Shown: positions 26,142 to 36,500, counted from the first letter of the stretch. The stretch: 64,000 nucleotides of DNA from Hydrogenophaga intermedia (GCF_023715105.1 NZ_JAMBNO010000001.1:283761-347760); one strand, 5' to 3'. The notes: generated from the letters alone by a model not told the origin. Translations and numbers: made by a program.

Positions 26142-26864
26142 TCAAAGCCGCCGGCGCAGTGCCTCGAAAAACAGGTCGGACTGCAGGCGCTCGCCGCGCG
26201 TCTGTTCGGCCACGTGCGCAGCCGTGTCTGCGCTGGCCGGCGCCAGTGCAATGCCGCTCGACTGCGCCAGCACCTGCGCCATGCAGGCGCGCTCGAGGTA
26301 GTACAGGTCGTCGAACGCGTGCGCGATGTGCGTGCCACACACGATCACACCGTGGTTGGCGAGGAAGGCGATGTCACCGCCACCCATGCCGCGCGCAATG
26401 CGCTCGCCTTCGCGCGCGTCCAGCGCCAGGCCGTTGTAGACCGGGTCGATCGCCACCCGACCGTGAAAGCGCATGGCGTTTTGCGACAGCGTGGTGTCGA
26501 GCGCGCGCGCCTGCGTGAGCGTGAGCGCAGTGGCGTACGGCATGTGGGTGTGCAACACCACCGCGTGCTTCGCCACGCGGTGGATGCCTGCGTGGATGTG
26601 CATGGCCGTGCTTTCCACCGCGTGGCGCCCCGCGAGCACCTGGCCCTGCACGTCAACCATCACGATGTCGTCGGCCTGCACCTCCTGCCACATCAGCCCG
26701 CGTGGATTCAGCAGGAAGCGGCCCGAGCCATCGGGCAGTTCGACGCTGAAATGGTTGCAGACGCCCTCGGACAATCCGAAGTGCGCGGCTGCGCGCAGCG
26801 CGAGCGAAAGGTCGGCGCGTAACTGGCGCACGCCATCTTGCTGGTAGTCGAGTTCGTGGTTCAT
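26142..26864 (-). CDS. Class II aldolase/adducin-domain protein
   Basis: A 240-residue zinc-dependent protein of the class II aldolase/adducin family, which includes fuculose-phosphate aldolase-type enzymes and several decarboxylases. The metal-binding histidines are seen in AMHIHAGIH and LHTHMPYATAL, with a further one in FLANHGVIV. The catalytic acidic residue region of sugar aldolases is not conserved clearly, so the reaction is unknown. It is convergent with the hydroxylase operon (19 bases after coxL). It is followed by an MFS permease gene in the opposite order of transcription, that is, upstream on the same minus strand but with its stop 15 bases beyond this start. Co-transcription with the permease gene is likely. 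Confidence 0.85.
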   Translation of the reverse strand: MNHELDYQQDGVRQLRADLSLALRAAAHFGLSEGVCNHFSVELPDGSGRFLLNPRGLMWQEVQADDIVMVDVQGQVLAGRHAVESTAMHIHAGIHRVAKHAVVLHTHMPYATALTLTQARALDTTLSQNAMRFHGRVAIDPVYNGLALDAREGERIARGMGGGDIAFLANHGVIVCGTHIAHAFDDLYYLERACMAQVLAQSSGIALAPASADTAAHVAEQTRGERLQSDLFFEALRRRL

Positions 26865-26879
26865 GTCGGTGTGTGGGGG

Positions 26880-28142
26880 TCAGGCTGCGGCGCCGCGCAG
26901 GCCGCCGGGCCCTGCGCCCCGCACGCGCCAGAACAGGAACAGCGCGATGCTCATGTTGAGCAGGTTCCAACCGATGCCGTTGAGAAAGGCCGCGCGGTAG
27001 CTGCCCGTGAGGTCGAACACCCAGCCCGACATCCAGCCGCCCAGGGCCATGCCCACCAACGTCGCCATGATGACCGCCCCGACGCGCGCGCCGGCCTCGC
27101 GGGGCGAAAAATGCTCGCGCACGATGATGGCGTACGAGGGCACGATGCCGCCCTGGAACAGGCCGAACAGCGCCGAGATCACGTACAGCGGCACCAGGCC
27201 GTCGAAGGGCAGGAACAACAGCAGTGCCACGCACTGCAGCGCCGAGCCCAGCAGCAGGGTGCGGATGCCGCCGATGCGGTCACAGATCCAGCCCGAGACG
27301 AGACGGCTCACGATGCCGCTGGCCAGCATCAGCGAGAGCATCTCGGCGCCGCGCGCGGCGCCAAAGCCCAGGTCCACGCAGTAGGCCACGATGTGTACCT
27401 GCGGCATCGACATCGCCACGCAGCAACCCACGCCGGCCACGCACAGCAATGCCTGCGCCTGTGCGGGCTTCATGCCGAAGGGGCGTGCGGTGTCGGGCAG
27501 CGTGTCGCCCGGCGTCACTGGCGCGGTGATCACCAGCGGCGGGCGCTGGCGCATGCGGTTGGCCAGCAGGAAGATGCCGATGCCGCAGGTGAGTCCCAGC
27601 AGCAGATAGGTCTGGCGCCAGCCGATGGTCTCGATGCCCCACTGCACCAGCGGCGGCCACACGGTGCCGGCCACGTAGTTGCCGCTGGCCGCAATCGCCA
27701 CCGCGATGCCGCGGCGCTTGTTCCACCACAGCGCGGTGTCGGCCAGCAGCGGCGCGAAGGTGGCCGAACTGCCCAGCAGCCCGAGCAGCAGGCCGTGAGC
27801 GAGCCCGAAGCTCCAGATGCTGCCCGACAGGGACGCCCAGACGAAGCCGCCGGCCACCGCGAAGGCGCCCAGGCGCAGCACCGGTGTGATGCCGTGGCGG
27901 TCGGCCAGGCGGCCGGTGATCAGCCCACCCAGGCCCAGGCAGACCATCATGAGCGTGTAGGGCAGCGAAGCGTCGCCCCGGCTCACGCCGAACTCGGCCT
28001 GCACCTCGGGCAGCACCACGGCCACCACGTACATGCCGCTGTTGCCCAGGGTGACGAGCCCCAGCACGGTGAGCAACCGCCAGGCGGCGGTGCGCGAGTC
28101 GATCAGGGCCGGGTCGGCGGGCTGGTTTTGGGCGTTCGGCAT
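26880..28142 (-). CDS. MFS transporter (monocarboxylate-type)
   Basis: A 420-residue, 12-helix major facilitator protein. The start MPNAQNQPADPALIDSRTAA is followed by helix 1 (WRLLTVLGLVTLGNSGMYVVAVVLPEV). The conserved loop 2-3 motif is present as GRLADRHGITPVLRLGA. The halves are separated by the loop at about residues 195-225. It lies upstream of the class II aldolase gene on the same strand with a 15-base gap, so the two are probably one operon. Since it is next to the TRAP/hydroxylase module, it may import a related acid or export a product. The substrate is unknown. Open reading extends beyond 28142 without homology. Confidence 0.87.
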   Translation of the reverse strand: MPNAQNQPADPALIDSRTAAWRLLTVLGLVTLGNSGMYVVAVVLPEVQAEFGVSRGDASLPYTLMMVCLGLGGLITGRLADRHGITPVLRLGAFAVAGGFVWASLSGSIWSFGLAHGLLLGLLGSSATFAPLLADTALWWNKRRGIAVAIAASGNYVAGTVWPPLVQWGIETIGWRQTYLLLGLTCGIGIFLLANRMRQRPPLVITAPVTPGDTLPDTARPFGMKPAQAQALLCVAGVGCCVAMSMPQVHIVAYCVDLGFGAARGAEMLSLMLASGIVSRLVSGWICDRIGGIRTLLLGSALQCVALLLFLPFDGLVPLYVISALFGLFQGGIVPSYAIIVREHFSPREAGARVGAVIMATLVGMALGGWMSGWVFDLTGSYRAAFLNGIGWNLLNMSIALFLFWRVRGAGPGGLRGAAA

Positions 28143-28281
28143 GGCCTGGGATGCTACGCCGGCCGCGGTCGTACGGCTTGTCGCGCGTGCAACCCGGTGG
28201 CACCGCGCGACCATCCGCTGATGGACCTTGACGGCGTGCACCGATTGATCGTGAATGCGGGTCACGAGGAGGGGATACCCC

Positions 28282-29877
28282 ATGGGCAGCAAGAGCGAGG
28301 CTTTCGGGCGTTTGCAGCGCGTGCGTGCGCTCGCGACACATTGCAGCGAAACGGGCATGCCGGTGGACGAGGTCGTCCATGCGGCGCGCGAGGCTGTGAC
28401 CAGCCCGCCGCGGCGGCGTTGGCTCAAGGGGGTGGCGGCTGGTGGCCTGCTGGCGGCTTTCCCCTGGACGCGCACGTTGGCCCAGGCCCCGGCCAACGTG
28501 GCCATCGTGGGCGCTGGTCTCGCGGGCTTGTACGCTGGCTACCTGCTCGCGGGCAAGCGAGTCGGTGCCCAGGTATACGAAGCGAGCGATCGCGTGGGCG
28601 GCCGGGTGGCTTCGTTGCGCGGCGTGTTCCCCGGTCAGGTGGCCGAGCGCGGTGCCGAGCTCATCGACACCACCCACAGCACGGTGCGCAACCTGGCCAC
28701 GGGCTTCGGCCTCACGCTGGAGGACTACAACAAGGAGCCGGGCAACCCGACCTATTTTTTCGACGGGCGCCACTTCAGCGAAGCCGAGGTGGTGGCCGAA
28801 TACCGCGCGCTCACCGCGGCCATGACCTCCGACCTCAAGCGCCTGTCGAACGGGCCCACAGCGGACAGTTACACCCCGTTTGACCGCGAACTCGACTTCA
28901 TGCCGCTCAAGGACTAACTCGCCTCGCGGGGCGCGGGTCCGTTGATCCGCCAGGTGCTGGACGTGGCGTACACCATCGAATTCGGCCGCGAGATCGAGCA
29001 GCAGAGCGCGCTGTCGTTCCTGTTCTTCGCGCAGGCCAGCCGGCGCAGCGTGTTCAAACCCTTCGGCGTGTTCAGCGACGAGCGATTCCACATCGTTGAA
29101 GGCAATGACCGCATCGCCACGGGGCTGGCGGGTCTGTTGCCCTCGCCGGTGGCCCAGGGGCACCGACTCTTGAAGGTCAGCCAGCTGGCCGACGGTCGCT
29201 ACAAGCTGGCCTTTGCGGTCGGCTCCCAGGTCGTCGAGCGCGTTCACCCGGCGGTCATTCTGACCTTGCCCGCACCCGCCATGCGCAACGTTGAGTTCGA
29301 CGCGTCGGTCGCGCTGCCAGCGTCCAAGCGCGACGCAATCGCCCGCCTGGACTACGGGCTCAACGGCAAGCTCATGATCGGGTTCGCCGGGCGGCCCTGG
29401 TACGAGCGGCTCAACAGCGACGGGGGCAACTACAGCGATCTGCCCAACCACCAGAACACCTGGGAAACCAACCCGCGCAACGCCCAGTACGGCGTGCGCG
29501 GCCTGCTCACCGATTACTCTGGCGGCAACTGGGCAGCGCGGCTCGACCCCTCGCGCACGCAGGCCGAGGCCACGGCATTCCTTGCCGACCTGGAGAAGGT
29601 CTGGCCCGGCACCACCGCCCTGGCGGTTCGCAACGGCCGTGGCCAGGTGCTGGCCCACCTGGAGAACTGGGAACGCAATCCCTTGTTCGGTGGCGGCTAC
29701 ACCAACAACCAGCCGGGCTACTTCACGACGCTCGAAGGGCGGTACGCCCAACCGGTGGGGCGGCTGCTGTTCGCTGGCGAGCACACCGATTCGTTCTACC
29801 AGTACCAGGGCTTCATGGAAGGCGCCTTGCTCTCGGGAGCGCGCGCCGCAGACCAAGCCTGGCGCCTGCTGCGCTGA
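28282..29877 (+). pseudogene. Flavin monoamine oxidase family gene, interrupted by one in-frame stop
   Basis: A secreted FAD-dependent amine oxidase, otherwise intact. The ATG at 28282 has AGGAGGGG upstream. A twin-arginine signal (RRRWLKGVAAGGLLAAFPW, about residues 44-62) precedes the FAD dinucleotide motif VAIVGAGLAGLYAGYLLAG. The frame is stopped by TAA at 28915-28917 (codon 212) and continues in the same frame (LASRGAGPLIRQVLDVAYTIE) to a normal C-terminal FAD motif, GRLLFAGEHTDSFYQYQGF. Homologues have Tyr-Leu at this point, so a single C-to-A change in a tyrosine codon is enough to explain the stop. No other disruption is visible, which suggests a recent mutation or a sequencing error. 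Confidence 0.85.
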
Positions 29878-29913
29878 AGAGCCCGTGGCTCGTCGCCACA
29901 GCTCGCGCAGGGC

Positions 29914-30105
29914 TCAGTGCGCGTTCAAGCGTCGGCGCAGCATCTCCAGGGCCTGGCGGTGCAACCGGCACACGCGTGATTCGCTGACACCCATCTCGCA
30001 GCCGATTTCCTTGAACGTCATGTCCCGGCGGTAGTGCAGGAACATGACCTTGCGCTCGCGTTCGGGCAGCGCTTGCATCGCCGCTTCCGCGGCGACCTGC
30101 TGCCG
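29914..30105 (-). pseudogene. Remnant of a sigma-28 (FliA)-type sigma factor, region 4 only
   Basis: Minus-strand translation gives about 63 residues ending in a normal stop. It contains QALPERERKVMFLHYRRD and FKEIGCEMGVSESRVCRLH, the region 4 helix-turn-helix of FliA-type flagellar sigma factors. A TAG at 30106-30108 closes the frame upstream, and regions 2 and 3 are absent. No flagellar gene is present in the window. This is the 3' end of a gene cut by a rearrangement; the break lies at about 30106, where a kinase remnant on the other strand begins. Confidence 0.7.
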
Positions 30106-30170
30106 CTATTTCTCCAGCCTGGACATCCCCAGGCTCCCGCCCGCACGCCCGCGGCAGGCCTGCTGGCGCC

Positions 30171-30864
30171 CGCGATGTTCCCGACTCGCTCGAGGACTTT
30201 CGCCTGCTGGCCGAACTGATGTCCGCCGTGATCTACCGCGCCGAGCACACCCGCCGTTTCGCCGGCTCTATGTCAGCCCGTTCGTGGAACGGCAACTGGG
30301 CCACCGCGCCGCTGACTGGACGGGCAACGTCGCGTGGCTGGACGCGGTGCGCCCCGAGGAACGCGAGCGTGTCCAGCCGGCCTTCATGCAGAGCTACGAC
30401 GGGGCGCAGGGTACCTGTGACGAATCACTGCTGGTCGAGTTCCGCCTGCAGGACGCGGTTGGTCACTGGCGCTGGCTAGAAAGCCGGGGCCAGGCGCAAT
30501 GCAGCATCGATGGCCTCGTGCTGTGCATGGCCGGTTTCGCGGTGGATGTCGCGCCGCGCAAACGTGCCGAGACCGCGCTGGTGACCCACCAGGTCGAGCC
30601 ACCCCGAAGTGGCCTTGCTGTTCACCGATGTGGTGATCCCTGGCGGCATCGGTGGGCGTGAACTGGCGCGATCGCGCACAGGCCATGAGACTGGGGCTGC
30701 CAGTGCTGTTCTTTTCGGGCTACACGGACAACGGCATCGTCCATCAAGGCCGGCTTTACCCCGGCGTACTGCTGCTGGCAAAACCATACCGGCGCGCGGA
30801 CCTGGCGCGCCGTGTGCGGCAAGCGCTTGACGGCCTTCAGGCGCCGTTGCAGGCGGCGCGGTAG
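30171..30864 (+). pseudogene. Remnant of a PAS/response-receiver hybrid histidine kinase, frameshifted and internally deleted
   Basis: Three pieces in different frames line up as one decayed gene. First is VPDSLEDFRLLAELMSAVIY (about 30177-30235). After a frameshift near 30260 comes the PAS core and PAC tail (LYVSPFVERQLG; EFRLQDAVGHWRWLESRG; GFAVDVAPRKRAE, to about 30600). Then come receiver-domain pieces VALLFTDVVIPGG and, in another frame, LPVLFFSGYTDNGIVHQGRL and LAKPYRRADLARRVRQAL, ending at a stop at 30864. The histidine phosphotransfer and ATPase domains are missing between PAS and receiver. The gene cannot produce a functional kinase. Confidence 0.7.
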
Positions 30865-30889
30865 CGACGGCAGTGCAGACTGCGCGGCT

Positions 30890-32008
30890 TCATTGCGGGG
30901 TGGTGGGCTCGATGGTGCGTGCTGCCGACGTGCTGGCCACCCTGGGCAGCGCCTCGGCCTGAAGCGGGCTCAGCAGGCCGGCGTGGCGCTCGCGCCAGTG
31001 GTCCAGTTCGTTGCGATGTGCATCGTGGGCGTCGGCACTTGTCCCGGTGCTTCGCTCGCGCCACAGCCCATCCAGAAAGGCCACCACCAGCTCGCGCGTG
31101 GCCTGCTTCACCGCCACGTTGTGCTCGCTGCCGCCGGTGCCCAGGCGGTCGGTGAACATGCTGTGCGAGCCGTCGCGGAACACCACCAGGCGCTTGTGTT
31201 CGCTGCCGGTGGCCGCGAACAGCTTGAGCCGGTCCTCTACGCCCGAGGTGAAGCCGGGGATGCGGATGTCGTCGTCCTCGGCTGTCACGTGCAGCGCGGG
31301 CACCGTCACCGGCGCGAGGATGGGACCGGGATCGCCCAGTCCGTGAAAGGGCGGAGCGCTGATGGCCACCACCGCCTTGAGGCGCTCGTCGACCAGCACC
31401 GGCTTGCCGGGCACGCGTGCGCCAGCGGTCAGCAACGCGGTGTTGGCCCCGTAGGAATGACCGACCACGGCAATGCGGGAGGCGTCCACGCGCGCGGCCA
31501 GTGTCGCATCGGCGAGCACACGGTCGAGCGCGAAACGCAGGTCCTGCGCGCGTGCAATGGCTTCGGCCTCGGTGGCCGCACCGTTGAGGCGCCCCAGCAG
31601 TTCCAGCGGGTTGCCGCGCCACAGGCGGTTGTCACTGCCCACGTGCTGCACATGCAGCGCCGCGTAACCCTGGTCGGCCAGGTGGCGGCCGAGGTAGCTG
31701 TAGCCGAAGCGCGATCCACCAATGCCGTGCGACACCAGCACCAGGGGCACCGGTGCCGAGGACTCGCGCGGCAGGTGCAGACGCACCGGTACGGTGCGCT
31801 CGCGCACCGCATCGCGCCATTCGCGGTCGAGTGTGTCGATACGCCCGGGCACCGGCATGGGCAGCACCTGCGCGAGCCGCGCCTGGCGTGCCGCCTGGCG
31901 TTCGGCGTCGCTCACGGTGTCGCTGGCGCGGCTGGCGCAGCCCGTGATGGCCAGGGCACCGGCCAGACCGAGCAGCGCGGTCAGAAGGATTGGACGAGGG
32001 CGTGGCAT
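30890..32008 (-). CDS. Alpha/beta hydrolase lipoprotein (dienelactone hydrolase / PAF-acetylhydrolase-like)
   Basis: A 372-residue secreted hydrolase. A lipoprotein signal peptide ends in the lipobox LAITGC (cysteine at about residue 24), so the enzyme is probably membrane-attached on the periplasmic side. The nucleophile elbow GHSYG is in RIAVVGHSYGANTALLTAG (about residues 190-208). An oxyanion-hole region reads LVLVSHGIGGSRFGY, and the catalytic histidine is probably in FRDGSHSMFTDR. The natural ester or lactone substrate is unknown. It diverges from the MexEF-like operon across a 320-base intergenic region that holds an operator-like dyad. Confidence 0.85.
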   Translation of the reverse strand: MPRPRPILLTALLGLAGALAITGCASRASDTVSDAERQAARQARLAQVLPMPVPGRIDTLDREWRDAVRERTVPVRLHLPRESSAPVPLVLVSHGIGGSRFGYSYLGRHLADQGYAALHVQHVGSDNRLWRGNPLELLGRLNGAATEAEAIARAQDLRFALDRVLADATLAARVDASRIAVVGHSYGANTALLTAGARVPGKPVLVDERLKAVVAISAPPFHGLGDPGPILAPVTVPALHVTAEDDDIRIPGFTSGVEDRLKLFAATGSEHKRLVVFRDGSHSMFTDRLGTGGSEHNVAVKQATRELVVAFLDGLWRERSTGTSADAHDAHRNELDHWRERHAGLLSPLQAEALPRVASTSAARTIEPTTPQ

Positions 32009-32328
32009 GGGTGTCGGCCTTGCGATGGGTGTTGCGCGAAAGCGGCGATTGTTCGGTGCGCACCGCGCACGAGGATGACATTCCTGTCATCCGTGATCGC
32101 CGGCTGGCCCCTGCGTTTAGTGAATTTTTAAGGTCCGCTGAGCCCGCTTTTACGAAGCGTGGCGCGGTGTTTCGGGCACAGTGCCGCCTTCCCCGATTGC
32201 GGCAGTGCCTGTTGCCGCGCCGTCACATCGCCCCCGCAAAGTTTCAATCGTTGAGGCTTAATGCGCCTCTCGCAACGCCGCACCCCCTACCCGGGGGCTG
32301 CGGCGTCGGCAATTTCTGGAGTACCCCC
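32009..32328. promoter_or_regulatory. 320-bp divergent regulatory region upstream of the MexEF-like operon
   Basis: No open frame of note. It contains a perfect 8+8 dyad at 32073-32092 and a GC-rich hairpin near the adaptor start. In the hairpin, ACGCCGCA at 32275-32282 pairs with TGCGGCGT at 32299-32306, with C/G runs inside, and it could act as a leader stem-loop in the efflux mRNA. No regulator gene is adjacent. Confidence 0.5.
32073..32092. promoter_or_regulatory. Perfect palindromic operator resembling CusR/CopR boxes
   Basis: GGATGACATTCCTGTCATCC has 8-bp perfect arms around four bases. The core ATGACA-N4-TGTCAT has the same half-sites and spacing as the E. coli CusR/PcoR copper box. 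It lies 236 bases upstream of the efflux adaptor start and 65 bases upstream of the divergent hydrolase start. The assignment to a metal-responsive regulator is inference. Confidence 0.45.
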
Positions 32329-33507
32329 ATGCCTGTCAATCGACCCGGGCGCGCCGCCGCCCAGGCCATGCTGATCGCGTTGGCCATCGCCTTTCTCCAA
32401 GCCTGCGGCCGCCCGGCCGACGCCCAGGGCGGCCCGCCACCAGCCATGCCGGTGAGCGTGGCACCCGCGGTGCAACGCGCCGTCACCGACCTCGAAACCT
32501 TCAGCGGCCGCCTCGAAGCGGCCGAGTTCGTGGAGTTGCGCCCGCGCGTGGGCGGCACGATCGAGAAGGTGCACTTCACCGACGGCGCCAGTGTGGCCGC
32601 CGGTGCGCTGCTGTTCACCATCGACCCGCGCCCGTTCGAGGCCGAGGTGGCGCGCGCCGAGTCGCAGCTGGTGGCTGCAAAGTCGCGCGCGGAGCTCGCG
32701 CAGACCGAGCTCACCCGCGCGCAGAAGCTGCTCGAGAGCCGGGCTGTCTCGCGCCAGGAATTCGACCAGCTCAGCGCCGGTGCGCGCACCAGCGAGGCCG
32801 ACATCAAGGCCGCCGAGGCCGCGCTGCGCGTGGCGCGGCTGAACCTGTCGTATACGGCGGTGCGCGCACCGATCGCGGGGCGCCTGTCGCGCGCCAACGT
32901 GACTGCGGGCAACCTGGTCAATGAGCAGGTGGTGCTCACCACCATCGCCGCCACGAACCGTGTGCATGCGTACTTTGATGGCAGCGAGCAGACCTTCCTG
33001 CGCGTGAAGGCCGCGGGCAACGCCAAGCCGGTGGTGCGCATGGGTCTGGCCAATGAGAGCGGCTACCCGCACCAGGGCACGCTGGACTTCGTGGACAACC
33101 GCCTGAACCCGCAGACCGGCGCGATCCGCCTGCGCGCAAGCTTCGACAACCGCGACGGCCGCTTCGTGCCAGGTCTGGCCGCACGCCTGACCATGACCAC
33201 CAGCGCGCCGTACCAGGCCACGCTGGTGCCCGAGCGCGCCATCGGTACCGACCAGAACCGCAAGACGGTGGTGGTGGTGGGCGCCGACGGCCAGCCGCAG
33301 TTCCGCGTGGTGCAGCTCGGCCCCTTGCAGGACGGCATGCGCGTGGTGCTCGGCGACACGGTCAAGCCCGGCGAGAACGTGGTGGTGGAAGGCCTGCAGC
33401 GCATCATGCCCGGTGTGCCGGTGCAGCCGCAGGTGCTCAAGGTGGACGAGAAGGGCCTGCCCATCTTCCCGCCGCCGGCCAGCGCCGCGCAGCAGCCTGG
33501 CCAGTAA
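32329..33507 (+). CDS. RND efflux periplasmic adaptor (MexE-like)
   Basis: A 392-residue membrane fusion lipoprotein: signal peptide MLIALAIAFLQAC with a lipobox-like cysteine, then the adaptor domains. The beta-barrel start reads LETFSGRLEAAEFVELRPRVGG. The alpha-hairpin covers roughly residues 100-170, and the second lipoyl half is LNLSYTAVRAPIAGRLSRANVT. The ATG at 32329 follows a hairpin and a GGAG nine bases upstream. It begins a three-gene operon (adaptor, permease, channel), with the permease 13 bases downstream. The pattern matches MexE/OqxA-type adaptors, which usually export chloramphenicol- or quinolone-like compounds; the actual substrate is unknown. Confidence 0.93.
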   Translation: MPVNRPGRAAAQAMLIALAIAFLQACGRPADAQGGPPPAMPVSVAPAVQRAVTDLETFSGRLEAAEFVELRPRVGGTIEKVHFTDGASVAAGALLFTIDPRPFEAEVARAESQLVAAKSRAELAQTELTRAQKLLESRAVSRQEFDQLSAGARTSEADIKAAEAALRVARLNLSYTAVRAPIAGRLSRANVTAGNLVNEQVVLTTIAATNRVHAYFDGSEQTFLRVKAAGNAKPVVRMGLANESGYPHQGTLDFVDNRLNPQTGAIRLRASFDNRDGRFVPGLAARLTMTTSAPYQATLVPERAIGTDQNRKTVVVVGADGQPQFRVVQLGPLQDGMRVVLGDTVKPGENVVVEGLQRIMPGVPVQPQVLKVDEKGLPIFPPPASAAQQPGQ

Positions 33508-33520
33508 CGGGAGCGCTTGA

Positions 33521-36500
33521 ATGGACATCTCCCGGTTCTTCATCGACCGGCCGCGGTTTGCGGCCGTCTTGTCGATCTTCATCTTCCTCATCGGCGGCCT
33601 GGCGATCTTCCAGCTGCCGCTGTCCGAATACCCCGAGGTCGCGCCGCCACAGATCGTGGTGCGTGCGCAGTACCCGGGCGCCAACCCGCGCGTGATCAGC
33701 GAGACCGTGGCCACGCCGCTGGAGGAGCAGATCAGCGGCATCGAGAACCTGCTGTACTACGACTCGCAGGCCACGGCCGATGGCGGCATGGCGCTCACCG
33801 TCACGTTCAAGATCGGCACCAGCCCCGAGGCGGCCGAGACCGCGGTGCAGAACCGCATCAACCGCGCGCTGCCGCGGCTGCCCGAGATCGTGCGCCAGAT
33901 CGGTGTGACCACCGAGAAGAGCAGCCCGAACCTGACCATGGTGGTGCACCTGGTGAGCCCGGACAACAGCCGCGATGCGCTGTACCTGCGCAACTACGGC
34001 CAGATGAGCGTGCGCGACGACCTGCTGCGCCTGCCCGGCATGGGCTCGGTCATCCTCTTCGGCGCCGGCGACTACGCCATGCGGGTGTGGATCGACCCGG
34101 GCAAGCTGGCCGCGCGCAACCTCACCACCGCCGAGGTGGTGGCCGCCATCCGCGAGCAGAACGCGCAGGTGGCCGCGGGCACGGTGGGTGCGCCGCCCGC
34201 GCCCACGGGCACCGAGTTCCAGCTCGCGGTGAACACCCAGGGGCGCCTAACCACCGAGGAAGAGTTCGCCGACATCATCATCCGCACCGAGCCGGCCACC
34301 GGCGGGCTGATCCGCATCCGCGACATCGGCCGGGTGGAGCTGGCCGCCGGCACCTACGCGCTGCGCAGCCTGCTCAACAACAAGGAGGCCGCGGCGATCG
34401 CGGTGTTCCAGGCCCCGGGCTCCAACGCGCTGGCGCTCTCGAACAGCGTGCGCGAGACGATGGAGCGGCTCTCGCAGAGCTTCCCCCCCGGCGTGGAGTA
34501 CGACATCGTCTACGACCCCACGCGTTTCGTGCAGACCTCCATCGAGAAGGTGGTGGTCACGCTGCTGGAGGCGGTGGCGCTGGTGGTGCTGGTGGTGATC
34601 GTCTTCCTGCAGACCTGGCGCGCCTCGCTCATTCCGTTGCTGGCGGTGCCGGTGTCCATCGTGGGCACCTTCGCCTTCTTGCTGCTGCTGGGTTACTCCA
34701 TCAACACGCTCACGCTGTTCGGGCTGGTGCTGGCCATCGGTATCGTGGTGGACGACGCCATCGTGGTGGTGGAGAACGTGGAGCGCAACATTGAAGAGGG
34801 CCTGTCGCCGCGCGACGCCACCATCAAGGCCATGCGCGAGGTCTCCGGGCCGATCGTGGCGATTGCGCTGGTGCTGTGCGCGGTGTTCGTGCCACTGGCC
34901 TTCGTGCCCGGCCTCACCGGCCAGTTCTACAAGCAGTTCGCCGTCACCATCGCGATCAGCACGGTGATCTCGGCCTTCAACTCGCTCACCTTGAGCCCCG
35001 CGCTCTCGGCGCTGCTGCTGCACCCGCACGACCAGTCGCCCGACCGGCTCACGCGCTTCATGGACCGCTGGCTGGGCGGCTTCTTCCGCTGGTTCAACCG
35101 CGTGTTCCAGCGCAGCGGCGAGGGCTACAGCCGCCGCGTCGGCTACATCGTGCGCCACAAGACGGCCTCGCTGGTGGTCTATGCGGTGCTGCTGGGCGTC
35201 ACGGGCCTGCTGTTTGCGCGCATTCCCGCGGGCTTCGTGCCCGCGCCGGACAAGCAGTACCTCATCGGCATCGCGCAGTTGCCCGCGGGCGCCACCATCG
35301 AGCGCACCGACGCGGTGATCCGCGAGATGAGCGACATCGCGCTCAAGGTGCCGGGCGTGATCGACTCGGTGGCCTTCCCGGGCCTGTCGATCGCGGGCTT
35401 CTCGGCCGCACCGAACGAGGGCATCGTCTTCTTCGGCCTGGCGCCGTTCGAGGAGCGCACCTCCCCTGAGATGAGCAAGGAAGCGATCCTGGGCCAGGTC
35501 AACGGCGCTATCCAGAGCATCCAGGGCGCGCGCATGTTCGTGGTGCCGCCGCCCGCGGTGGACGGGCTGGGCAACGTGGGCGGCTTCAAGCTGCAGGTGC
35601 AGGACCGCGCCGGCCTGGGCGAGCAGGCGCTCTACGGCGCCGTCTGGGGCACGCTGGGGCAGGTGTATGGCAACCCGCAGTCGAGCGTGGGCACGCCGTT
35701 CTCCAGCTACGACATCAACGTACCGCAGCTCTACGCCAACGTGGACCGCACGCGTGCCAAGCAGATGGGCATCAACCTGAGTGACATCTACGACACCATG
35801 CAGGTCAACCTGGGCTCGCTCTACGTGAACGACTTCAGCCGCTTCGGGCGCACCTACCAGGTGGTGGTGCAGGCCGACGCGCCGTTCCGCGCCGACGCCG
35901 AGGCCATCACCAACCTCAAGACGCGCAACGCCGCGGGCGAGATGGTGCCGCTGGGCGCGCTCATGACGGTGGAGCCGACCTTCGGGCCCACGCGCGTGAC
36001 GCGCTACAACGGCTACCCCTCGGCGGATGTGAACGGCGCGCCCAACCCGGGTTTCTCGTCGAGTGAGGCCGAGGCCGAGATCGAGACGCTGCTGCAGCGC
36101 ACGCTGCCGCGCGGCATGACCTACGAGTGGACGGAACTGAGCTACCAGGACCGGCTCACGCGCGACTTCACCATCCCGGGCACGCACATCACGCTGCCGG
36201 TGCTGGCCGCGGTGCTCATGATCTCGGTGCTGCTGGTGATCCTGGTGCTCGCGGCGCAGTACGAGAGCTGGAGCCTGCCGCTGGTGATCGTGCTGATCGT
36301 GCCGATGGGCATTCTCTCGGCGCTCTTTGGCGTGTGGCTCTCCAGCTTCCCGCCCTTCATGCAGCCGGGGGATCTGAACATCTTCACGCAGGTGGCGCTG
36401 GTGGTGCTGGTGGGCCTGGCGTGCAAGAACGCCATCCTGATCGTGGAGTTCGCCAAGGAGCTCGAGGAGCGCGGCGAGAAGCTGTACGACGCCATCGTGC

